Positions 7,409 to 15,105 of a stretch of 15,789 bases of DNA are shown piece by piece (within the stretch, counting starts at the first letter, position 1; every line of letters begins with the position of its first letter). This DNA is from Casp-actino8 sp965659595 (GTDB taxonomy: Bacteria > Actinomycetota > Acidimicrobiia > Acidimicrobiales > Ilumatobacteraceae): positions 1-15,789 of the forward strand of contig CBFHWN010000048.1 of NCBI GenBank assembly GCA_965659595.1, in the 5' to 3' direction. A program made the translations under genes and the position numbers. The notes beneath the pieces are model-generated. The model was not told the origin of the DNA and did not search any database. It worked only from the letters and a program-made list of their open reading frames with translations.

Positions 7409-8227
7409 ATGAGTGCCGACGATCGAGTGTCCGTATCCGTGAACGGGGGAGTAGCCGACGTGCGACTCGACCGGGCCGACAAGCGCAATGCGCTCGATGG
7501 CGACATGTTTCTCGGGTTGGCACGAGCGGGCGAACGACTGAAGAGCGATCCGACAGTCAGAGTGGTCGTCTTGTCGGGAGAGGGTTCGTCGTTCTGTGCC
7601 GGACTCGACTTCGGCTCGTTCCAGCAGATGGCTGGTGGGGCCGGTCCATCGGACGACGATGGCAATCCGGGAAGCATGGAGGAGGGTCGCATCACCCACC
7701 TCGGTCAGCAGGTGGCCTGGGTGTGGCAGGAGATCCCCGTACCCGTGATCGCCGCCGTGCACGGACACGCTTTGGGCGGAGGTATCCAGATCGCTTTGGG
7801 CGCTGACATCCGCATCGTGCATCCCGACACCCAGATGTCGGTACGCGAGATCCACTGGGGTCTCGTGCCCGATATGACCGGGTCTCTCGTACTGTCTCGA
7901 CTGGTGCGTCCCGACATCGCGAAAGAACTGGTGTTCACGGCGCGAGTCTTCTCGGGTCGCGAGGCCTTCGATCTCGGACTTGCCACTCGACTGTCCGACG
8001 ACCCGCGTGCCGATGCCATGGCCATGGCGACCGAAATCGCCGGACGAAGCCCCGATGCGGTCCGCGGGGCGAAGGCCTTGCTCAACCAGATGTTCGCCGA
8101 ACGGGCGGCCGACCAGTTCGCAGCCGAACGACGAATCATCGGTTCGCTGATCGGTCGACCCAACCAGGTCGAGGCGGTCATGGCCAATTTCGAGAAGCGA
8201 TCGCCGGTTTTCTCCGATCCCAGCTGA
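7409..8227 (+). CDS. Crotonase/enoyl-CoA hydratase family protein
   Basis: A 272-residue crotonase-fold enzyme, probably acting on an enoyl-CoA or dienoyl-CoA in fatty-acid or related acyl-CoA breakdown in the cytoplasm. The oxyanion-hole segments are SSFCAGLDF (61-68 region) and HGHALGGG (118-125). At the catalytic positions Q127 replaces the first acid (Glu144 of rat enoyl-CoA hydratase, Asp176 of rat dienoyl-CoA isomerase ECH1). E147 matches Glu164/Glu196, and D155 in GLVPDMTG matches ECH1 Asp204; the 20- and 8-residue spacings equal those of ECH1. From memory, the subgroup with WGLVPDM normally carries this Gln, so it is probably a subgroup trait rather than damage. Residues about 75-97 form a longer, acidic, glycine-rich loop. 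The exact reaction is uncertain: hydratase is less likely than isomerase-like chemistry. The start is the only ATG fitting the beta strand RVSVSVNGGVADVRL; the mRNA appears leaderless. Confidence 0.93.
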   Translation: MSADDRVSVSVNGGVADVRLDRADKRNALDGDMFLGLARAGERLKSDPTVRVVVLSGEGSSFCAGLDFGSFQQMAGGAGPSDDDGNPGSMEEGRITHLGQQVAWVWQEIPVPVIAAVHGHALGGGIQIALGADIRIVHPDTQMSVREIHWGLVPDMTGSLVLSRLVRPDIAKELVFTARVFSGREAFDLGLATRLSDDPRADAMAMATEIAGRSPDAVRGAKALLNQMFAERAADQFAAERRIIGSLIGRPNQVEAVMANFEKRSPVFSDPS

Positions 8228-8233
8228 CGAATC

Positions 8234-8256
8234 CACGACTTCGTGACGAAGTCGTG
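8234..8256. terminator. Perfect 23-bp palindrome after the crotonase gene; terminator or operator
   Basis: Arms CACGACTTCGT (8234-8244) and ACGAAGTCGTG (8246-8256) are exact reverse complements around a single G. As RNA this is a 10-bp stem with a UGA loop, starting 6 nt after the crotonase stop codon. That suits a factor-independent terminator, though no T-tract follows (common in high-GC actinobacteria). Equally it could be a protein-binding site about 88 bp upstream of the predicted gltB transcription start. The sequence cannot decide between the two. Confidence 0.5.
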
Positions 8257-8297
8257 ACACTGGTGTGACGCGAGGCGTCCCTGACGTGGGGAAATGG

Positions 8298-8327
8298 TTG
8301 GCGGGTGTCGGCCAGCGCACCTAGGCT
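8298..8327 (+). promoter_or_regulatory. Promoter of gltBD
   Basis: TTGGCG (8298-8303) and TAGGCT (8322-8327) are separated by 18 bp, a sound housekeeping-sigma arrangement. Transcription would begin near 8333-8334, leaving a leader of about 68 nt before the gltB ATG. This is the only transcript here with a clear 5' leader. A small GCC/GGC stem around a GUUCG loop starts it, too weak to call a riboswitch. The rest of the 174-bp gap (8228-8401) holds only the palindrome at 8234-8256. Confidence 0.55.
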
Positions 8328-8401
8328 TGGAGAGCCGTTCGGGCCAACGTCGTCCCGGGGGCCACCAACATCACGTTGTCCGTGGACCCGAGAGAGTGAC
8401 C

Positions 8402-11400
8402 ATGACCATTCCTATGAACGCGTCCGGCCTGCCTGCTGCGCACGGCCTCTATGACCCCCGCTTCGAGCACGATGCGTGCGGTGTGTCGTTCGTGGCCGAC
8501 ATTCACGGTCGAGCCACACACGAGATCGTCGTCTTGGGTCTCGGAGCGCTCTGCAATCTCGAACATCGTGGCGCCACGGGAGCCGAGGTCGACACGGGAG
8601 ACGGAGCCGGCGTTTTGTTGCAGGTCCCCGATCGATTCTTCCGCGCCGTGGTCGAGTTCGAACTCCCCGAGGCGGGTGCTTACGCAGTGGGAATCGCGTT
8701 CTTGCCCGCCGACCCAGCGGAGGCGACATCGGCGTGCGCAGCGATCGACAAGATCGTTGCCGACGAGGGACTTCGGGTGCTCGGTTGGCGCGACGTCCCG
8801 GTCGACCCGACGACTCTCGGTGACACGGCTCGTCGGGCGATGCCTTCGTTCCGACAGCTGTTCGTGGCCGATCCGTCGGGCTCGAAGGAGCTCGATCTCG
8901 ATCGCAAGGTGTTCGTGGCTCGCAAACGCATCGAACACGAGCTGGCCGACGGCCTGCACACCTACTTTCCGTCGTTGTCGAGCCGCACCATCGTTTACAA
9001 GGGGATGTTCACGACACCTCAGCTCGGGGCGTTCTATCCCGAGCTCGCCGACGAGCGCGTCGAGAGTTCTCTTGCCCTCGTACACAGCCGATTTTCGACC
9101 AACACCTTCCCGTCGTGGCCGCTTGCGCACCCATATCGGTTCATCGCTCACAACGGCGAAATCAACACCGTGCAGGGAAACCGCAACTGGATGCGGACAC
9201 GTGAAGCACTTATCGCGTCGGATCTGATTCCCGGCCTCGAACGCGCGTTTCCGATCTGTACGCCGGGCGGCAGTGATTCGGCGAGTTTCGACGAGGTTCT
9301 CGAACTGTTGCACCTGGGTGGGCGCTCACTTCCGCACGCGGTCCTCATGATGATTCCCGAAGCCTGGGAGAACCACGAGACGATGGACGCCGACAAGCGA
9401 GCGTTCTACCGCTTCCACTCGTCACTCATGGAACCGTGGGACGGCCCGGCGAGCGTGGCCTTCACCGATGGCACCGTGATCGGAGCCGTTCTCGATCGCA
9501 ATGGTCTGCGGCCGAGCCGCTACTGGGTCACCTCCGACGGACTCGTCGTGATGGCATCGGAGGTCGGTGTGATCGACGTCGAGCCGTCGAAGATCGTGAA
9601 GAAGGGTCGTCTCCAGCCGGGTCGAATGTTCCTCATCGACACTGCACAGGGTCGTATCGTCGACGACGAGGAGATCAAGCAGCAGTTGGCGGCCGCTGAG
9701 CCCTACGCCGAATGGTTGGCCGAAGGTTTGGTCGAACTCGACGATCTCCCCGAACGTGAGCACGTGGTGCACAGCCACCTCAGTGTTCTCCGCCGTCAGC
9801 AGAAGTTCGGTTACACGCACGAAGAGCTGAAGGTCATCCTGGCTCCGATGGCCAAGACTGGCACCGAGCCGATCGGTTCGATGGGGACCGATACGCCGAT
9901 CGCCGTTCTGTCGGATCGACCTCGTTTGCTGTTCGACTACTTCCAGCAGCTGTTCGCACAGGTGACCAACCCGCCGCTCGACGCGATCCGCGAGGAAGTG
10001 GTCACGAGCGTGGGTTCGACGATCGGTCCTGAATCGAACCTGCTCGAACCCGGCCCGGCGAGTTGTCGCCAATTGGTGTTGCCATTCCCCGTGATCGACA
10101 ACGACGAATTGGCCCGCATCATTCACGCCGACGACGATGGTGCGTTCCCCGAACTGCACGCTCACGTTGTGTCGGGGCTCTTCCGTGTCGCCGGAGGGGG
10201 AGATGCTCTGCGTAGCGCTCTACGAGAGATCTGCGACGAAGTTTCGGCCGCGATCGACGCTGGCGCTCGTGTGATCGTGCTCTCGAACCGCAACAGTGAC
10301 GAAGTTCTGGCCCCGATCCCGTCTCTGCTCATGACAGCCGCAGTCCACCATCACCTGGTTCGCGAGAAGAAGCGCACCAAGTGCGGGCTCGTCGTCGAGT
10401 GCGGCGACGCGCGTGAGGTCCATCACATGGCCTTGTTGATCGGCTTCGGGGCCGGGGCCGTGAATCCCTATCTGGCGTTCGAGTCGATCGAGGACATGAT
10501 CCGCGAAGATCTGCACGGTCTCGGTGGAACCGATCCGGTCACGGCGGTCAAGAAGTACATCAAGGCGGCCGGCAAGGGCGTGCTGAAGATCATGTCGAAG
10601 ATGGGAGTGAGCACCGTCGCTTCGTACACGGGCGCCCAGATATTCGAGGCCATCGGCCTCAGTCGTGAACTCGTCGACGAGTACTTCACCGGAACCGTGA
10701 GTCGTCTGGGTGGCATCGGTCTCGACGAAATCGCCGAAGAGGTCGCCTTGCGTCATGCGACAGCTCATCCGACCAACCCTGAACATCGGGCCCATCGCAA
10801 GCTCGAACTCGGCGGCGAGTACCAATGGCGGCGTGAAGGGGAATATCACCTCTTCAACCCGGAAACCGTCTACCGGTTGCAGCACAGCACGCGGGCCAAG
10901 CGTTACGACGTCTTTCGTCAGTACAGCCGCGCGGTCGACGATCAGTCGAAGAACCTGGCCACGTTGCGCGGGCTGTTCGAATTCCGTTCGGACACTCGGC
11001 CCTCGGTGCCGATCGAGGAAGTCGAGTCAGTCGAGTCGATCGTCAAGCGGTTCTCGACCGGGGCGATGAGCTATGGGTCGATCTCAGCTGAGGCGCACGA
11101 GACCTTGGCCGTGGCCATGAATCGAATTGGCGGCAAGAGCAACACGGGCGAAGGCGGCGAGGATTCCGAGCGACTCCACGATCCGGTACGTCGTTCGGCG
11201 ATCAAGCAAGTTGCGTCGGGCCGGTTCGGGGTGACGNNNNNNNNNNCATCCAGATCAAGATGGCCCAGGGCGCGAAGCCCGGCGAGGGTGGCCAGTTGCC
11301 TGGTCACAAGGTGTACCCATGGGTCGCCAAGACTCGGCATTCGACGCCGGGGGTCGGTCTCATCAGTCCGCCGCCGCACCACGACATCTACTCGATCGAG

Positions 11401-12948
11401 GACTTGAAGCAACTCATCCACGACCTGAAGAACTCCAATCCCTCGGCGCGCGTTCATGTGAAGCTGGTGGCCGAAGTCGGAGTCGGAACCGTGGCCGCTG
11501 GTGTCAGCAAGGCCAAAGCCGACGTCGTTCTGATCTCGGGTCACGATGGCGGAACGGGGGCCTCGCCCCTCACGTCGCTGAAACACGCCGGTGCACCGTG
11601 GGAGCTGGGACTCGCCGAGACTCAGCAAACACTTCTCTTGAACGGCCTGCGCGATCGCATCGTGGTTCAGGCCGACGGTCAGATGAAGACAGGACGCGAC
11701 GTGGTGATCGCTGCTCTGCTCGGGGCCGAGGAATTCGGCTTCGCAACTGCTCCGCTCGTCGTCAGCGGATGCATCATGATGCGCGTCTGTCATCTCGATA
11801 CGTGCCCGGTGGGTATTGCGACGCAGAATCCTGAATTGCGCAAGCGTTTCTCGGGTCAACCCGAGTTCGTCGTGAACTTCTTCGAGTTCGTGGCCGAAGA
11901 GGTCCGCGAGATCATGGCCGAACTCGGATTCCGGACGATTGACGAGATGGTGGGTCACAGCGAAGTCCTCGACACCACGACCGCTGTCGGCCATTGGAAG
12001 GCCCGGGGCCTCGACCTGTCGCCGATTCTCGCCGTAGCCGAGAACCCGTATCGGCAGACGATGCACCAGAGCGTGACTCAAGATCACGGTCTGGCCGAAG
12101 CGCTCGACATCGAGTTGATCGTTGCTGCAGCATCATCGATCGAATCCGGTGAGCCGGTTCGGTTCTCATCGGCCATTCGCAATGTCAACCGAACCGTTGG
12201 CACGATGCTCGGCCACGAAGTCACGAAGCGCTGGCGCGCCGAGGGACTTCCTCCGAACACGATTCAGATCGATTTCCGCGGTTCGGCCGGCCAGAGCTTC
12301 GGCGCCTTCGTCCCGCCGGGCGTCACCATGCGTCTCGAAGGCGATGCCAACGACTATCTGGGCAAGGGCCTGTCGGGCGGCCGTCTCGTGGTGCGTCCCG
12401 ACCGTGATTCGTCACTGGTGGCCGAGGACAATGTGATTGCCGGCAACGTGATCGGGTACGGCGCGACCAGCGGGGAGATCTACTTGCGTGGGATGGTCGG
12501 CGAGCGCTTCTGCGTGCGGAACTCAGGAGCGACGGCCGTCGTGGAGGGTGTTGGCGACCACGCATGCGAGTACATGACCGGTGGGCGCGTCGTTGTACTG
12601 GGTGCCACTGGTCGCAACTTCGCGGCTGGTATGTCGGGCGGGGTTGCTTATGTGTACGACCCCGAGGAGATCTTCGCGAGCAAGGTGAACTACGAGATGG
12701 TCGAACTGGAGTCGCTCGACGACACCGATCGCGACTTCTTGCGCACCACGATCGCCGACCACGTGGACGAGACCGAAAGTGCTGTCGGTCGTCGCGTTCT
12801 CGACGCGTGGGAAGCCGAAGTGTCGCACTTCCGCAAGGTGATGCCTCGCGATTACAAGCGGGTACTCGGTGTGCTGGCTTCGGCATCCGACAAGGGCTGG
12901 TCCGAGGAAGAGACATTGCGTCACGTCATGGGGGTGTCCAATGGGTGA
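8402..12948 (+). CDS. gltB: Glutamate synthase (NADPH) large subunit; sequence gap inside
   Basis: GltB makes glutamate from glutamine and 2-oxoglutarate with electrons from GltD, assimilating ammonia in the cytoplasm. From ATG 8402 there is a 25-residue propeptide, then Cys26 in HDACGVSFVA, the N-terminal nucleophile of the class-II amidotransferase after cleavage. The glutaminase domain carries SRFSTNTFPSWPLAHP and HNGEINT. The FMN/synthase domain shows MSYGSISAEAHETLA, VASGRFGVT and AQGAKPGEGGQLPGHKV. The [3Fe-4S] cysteines are encoded at 11770, 11788 and 11803 (C-x5-C-x4-C). A GXGXG beta-helix region (GGRVVVLGATGRNFAAGMSGG) ends the protein. The frame shifts across the ten N at 11237-11246; filling in the nine conserved residues expected there gives about 1520 residues, the normal length. 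The start has only a weak GAGAG Shine-Dalgarno; an in-frame ATG upstream at 8294 overlaps the -35 and encodes nothing conserved. The stop overlaps gltD by 8 bp. Confidence 0.97.
11237..11246. other. Assembly gap (10 N) within gltB
   Basis: Ten N interrupt the conserved GltB segment between VASGRFGVT and IQIKMAQGAKPGEGG. Homologues have about nine residues here (SEYLVNAD plus one). The C at 11247 supplies the last base of the ninth codon, so the true missing length is probably 26 nt. That is 16 more than shown, a shift of +1 frame, exactly the offset between the two flanking coding frames. The apparent frameshift is therefore a placeholder artefact. Confidence 0.93.
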
Positions 12949-14392
12949 GACCACTGGTTTCTTGAAGTGGGATCGCGAAGGTCCGATTCGACGTCCGGTT
13001 CCGGTGCGTCTTCGCGACTGGAAAGAGGTCTACGAACCCTTCGACCGTGACGCGTTGAAGCGCCAAGCCGGTCGTTGCATGGACTGCGGTATCCCTTTCT
13101 GCAACAACGGTTGCCCGCTCGGAAACCTCATTCCGGATTGGAACGACCTGGTGTACCGCGAACATTGGCGGGATGCGATCGATCGTCTGCACGCCACCAA
13201 CAACTTTCCCGAATTCACCGGTCGACTGTGCCCGGCACCGTGCGAGTCGGCGTGTGTGCTCGGTATCAACGCCGATCCGGTCGCGATCAAGCAAGTCGAG
13301 GTCGAGATCATCGATCGTGCATGGAACGAGGGGTGGGTCACTCCGCAGCTGCCGAGTGTGAACACTGGTCGTCGTGTCGCCGTGATCGGATCGGGGCCGG
13401 CCGGGCTCGCCGTGGCCCAGCAGCTGACACGGGCCGGACACGAGGTCGTGGTGCTCGAACGAGCCGATCGGGTCGGAGGACTCCTCCGCTACGGAATCCC
13501 CGAGTTCAAGATGGAGAAGCGCCACATCGATCGTCGCCTCGAGCAGATGGAGGCCGAAGGAACCGAGTTCCGCACCAATGCGGTGGTGGGCCAGAACGTC
13601 GATATCGACGTGCTCGTGGCGTCGTACGACGCGGTCGTGTTGGCCTGCGGCGCGACGGCGTGGCGCGACCTGCCGATTCCCGGACGTGAGCTCGCTGGCA
13701 TTCATCAGGCGATGGAGTATCTGCCGTTCGCCAACCGAGTCCAAGAAGGTGATCTCGAGGCGTCACCGATCGACGTCGCCGGTCGTCACGTCGTGATCAT
13801 CGGCGGCGGTGACACCGGTGCCGACTGCCTCGGTACGGCGCATCGTCAGGGTGCGGCTTCGGTGACTCAGCTCGAGATCATGCCGCGTCCCCCCGAAGAG
13901 CGGGCGAGCGGTAACCCGTGGCCGCAGTATTCGATGGTGTACCGCGTGTCATCGGCGCACGAGGAAGGTGGCGAACGCCTGTACAGCGTCAACACCGAGC
14001 GTTTCGTCGATGACGGCAACGGTCGCGTTCGGGCGTTGTTGTTGCACGAGGTCGAGATGAAAGATGGCTCGTTCGTGAAAGTCGAAGGGACCGACCGCGA
14101 GATCCCGGCTGATTTCGTATTCCTGGCCCTGGGCTTCGTCGGACCCGAGAAGGGCGGCTGGCTCGATCGACTCGACGTCGAACTCGACGAGCGCGGGAAC
14201 GTGCGTCGCGACGATTCGTACATGTCGAGTGTCCCTGGTGTGTTCGTCGCCGGCGACATGGGACGAGGTCAGAGTCTCATCGTCTGGGCCATCGCCGAAG
14301 GCCGTGCGTGCGCGGCCGGAGTCGATCGATTCCTGATGGGGGAGTCATCGCTCCCGACGCCTGTGCGCCCCACCGACCGTCCGATGGTGTGA
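12941..14392 (+). CDS. gltD: Glutamate synthase (NADPH) small subunit
   Basis: GltD takes electrons from NADPH through FAD and iron-sulfur clusters and passes them to GltB. It has 483 residues, normal for the family. Cluster cysteines are C46, C49, C54 and C58 (CMDCGIPFCNNGC), and C97, C101 and C105 (CPAPCESAC). An FAD-binding Rossmann motif VIGSGPAGLAVAQQL follows at about 148-162, with GGLLRYGIPEFKM. The NADPH-binding motif IIGGGDTGADCLG is near residue 287, and VFVAGDMGRGQSLIVWAIAEGR is the C-terminal FAD-contact motif. ATG at 12941 overlaps the gltB stop (ATGGGTGA) and is preceded by a GGGGGTG Shine-Dalgarno, so translation is probably coupled. The frame runs open upstream inside gltB, but the conserved N-terminus starts here (GFLKWDREGP). 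Confidence 0.97.
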   Translation: MGETTGFLKWDREGPIRRPVPVRLRDWKEVYEPFDRDALKRQAGRCMDCGIPFCNNGCPLGNLIPDWNDLVYREHWRDAIDRLHATNNFPEFTGRLCPAPCESACVLGINADPVAIKQVEVEIIDRAWNEGWVTPQLPSVNTGRRVAVIGSGPAGLAVAQQLTRAGHEVVVLERADRVGGLLRYGIPEFKMEKRHIDRRLEQMEAEGTEFRTNAVVGQNVDIDVLVASYDAVVLACGATAWRDLPIPGRELAGIHQAMEYLPFANRVQEGDLEASPIDVAGRHVVIIGGGDTGADCLGTAHRQGAASVTQLEIMPRPPEERASGNPWPQYSMVYRVSSAHEEGGERLYSVNTERFVDDGNGRVRALLLHEVEMKDGSFVKVEGTDREIPADFVFLALGFVGPEKGGWLDRLDVELDERGNVRRDDSYMSSVPGVFVAGDMGRGQSLIVWAIAEGRACAAGVDRFLMGESSLPTPVRPTDRPMV

Positions 14393-14420
14393 CAGCAACT
14401 CGGACGTCGTGCTCTGCCAC

Positions 14421-14438
14421 CTCCTCGGGGGAGAGGAG
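14421..14438 (+). promoter_or_regulatory. Small hairpin containing the Shine-Dalgarno of the LysM gene
   Basis: CTCCTC (14421-14426) is the exact reverse complement of GAGGAG (14433-14438), with a 6-nt loop. The 3' arm is the Shine-Dalgarno, 7 nt before a TTG start at 14446. If transcription runs through from gltD, the hairpin could hide the ribosome site. A -10-like TAGATT (14442-14447) lies just downstream and would instead give a leaderless mRNA from GTG 14455 that avoids the hairpin. The 53-bp gap after gltD holds nothing else I can identify. Such a short stem may be chance. Confidence 0.35.
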
Positions 14439-14445
14439 AACTAGA

Positions 14446-15048
14446 TTGTCAGCCGTGCGTGAACGTCGTGTGTCGTCGTCCTGGGCGTTCGGTGGAGTGG
14501 CCGTGCTCATGGGTGCGGCAACGTTGTCGGCCTGCGGCAGCGATCCGATGGCTACGGCGACCACACTGCGACCACTCACGTCGACGAACTACGCGACCAC
14601 ACCTCCGTCCGTGGTCACCACGGTGGACCCGGCTAATACGCTGCCGCCTCCGATGACCTACACGATCGTGTCAGGTGACTCGATGTACGGCATCGCCGCC
14701 AAATTCGGCACGAGCGCCGAAGACATCGCCAGTTACAACAGTTGGGCCGATGGAATCCTCCATCCGTTGTCGCCCGGCATGGTGATCCTCATTCCACCGA
14801 CGGCCACCAATGTGTCGACCACACTTCCCGGCCTGCCTATTCCGACTGACACCGAAGCGCCGACTCCCGAACCCGGTCAGGGCAAGTACACGGTGCAGTC
14901 CGGAGACTCGCTGTCGCGTATTGCGGCCATGTGGGGAGTGGAAGTTTCGGCGCTACTCGCCGCCAACGGTTGGGTCGACGTCGGCGTCGTGATCATTCCG
15001 GGTGACGAGATCAACATCCCGGCTCGCACCAAAGAACCAGTTCCCTGA
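14446..15048 (+). CDS. Lipoprotein with two LysM domains
   Basis: Predicted exported lipoprotein of about 200 residues that binds peptidoglycan (N-acetylglucosamine-containing glycan) on the outer face of the membrane. The N-terminus has RERR, a hydrophobic core and the lipobox LSAC, with lipid-modified Cys30 counted from the TTG. A Thr/Pro-rich linker (about 34-70) follows. LysM 1 covers about 71-118 (YTIVSGDSMYGIAAKFGTS, ending PGMVILIPP). A Pro/Glu-rich spacer precedes LysM 2 at about 147-193 (YTVQSGDSLSRIAAMWGVE, ending PGDEINIPA). No catalytic domain is present, so it is probably a structural or targeting protein. TTG 14446 is chosen for the Shine-Dalgarno GGAG 7 nt upstream; GTG 14455 (197 residues) is the alternative, as a leaderless start after TAGATT. 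It follows gltD by 53 bp but has no functional link to it. Confidence 0.88.
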   Translation: MSAVRERRVSSSWAFGGVAVLMGAATLSACGSDPMATATTLRPLTSTNYATTPPSVVTTVDPANTLPPPMTYTIVSGDSMYGIAAKFGTSAEDIASYNSWADGILHPLSPGMVILIPPTATNVSTTLPGLPIPTDTEAPTPEPGQGKYTVQSGDSLSRIAAMWGVEVSALLAANGWVDVGVVIIPGDEINIPARTKEPVP

Positions 15049-15059
15049 TCGTTCAGTCC

Positions 15060-15096
15060 CCGAGGACGTCTGGCCTCGGCAGAACGCCGGCGCCGG
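15060..15096. terminator. Possible bidirectional terminator between convergent genes
   Basis: The 57-bp gap between the LysM gene and the convergent acyltransferase gene holds CCGAGG (15060-15065) and CCTCGG (15074-15079), a 6-bp stem with an 8-nt loop, followed by the self-complementary CCGGCGCCGG (15087-15096). Neither strand has a T-tract. The position between two 3' ends supports a termination role; the structure alone is weak. Confidence 0.35.
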
Positions 15097-15105
15097 ATTT
15101 GCCGG

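Noticed and set aside
5815..7695. 626-codon minus-strand frame overlapping the second GT-C gene and part of the crotonase gene
   Set aside because: Its product is almost all Arg, Ser and Pro with no domain or membrane pattern, while the overlapping frame encodes a coherent membrane protein.
7034..8320. 428-codon minus-strand frame opposite the crotonase gene
   Set aside because: It is antisense to a clear crotonase, is rich in His and Arg, and runs across the divergent promoter region.
8334..8401. Possible riboswitch in the gltB leader
   Set aside because: The 68-nt leader shows only short stems (GCC/GGC with a GUUCG loop, CAACGT with ACGTTG) and no known glutamine, glycine or other riboswitch core.
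8321..9313. 330-codon minus-strand frame opposite gltB
   Set aside because: It is the antisense shadow of conserved GltB amidotransferase sequence and shows no family motif.
11237..11260. True frameshift or programmed frameshift in gltB
   Set aside because: The frame change coincides with placeholder Ns and is fully explained by the length of the missing conserved segment.
11071..12087. Minus-strand frame running through the N gap opposite gltB
   Set aside because: It includes the undetermined bases and is antisense to the conserved FMN and Fe-S region of GltB.
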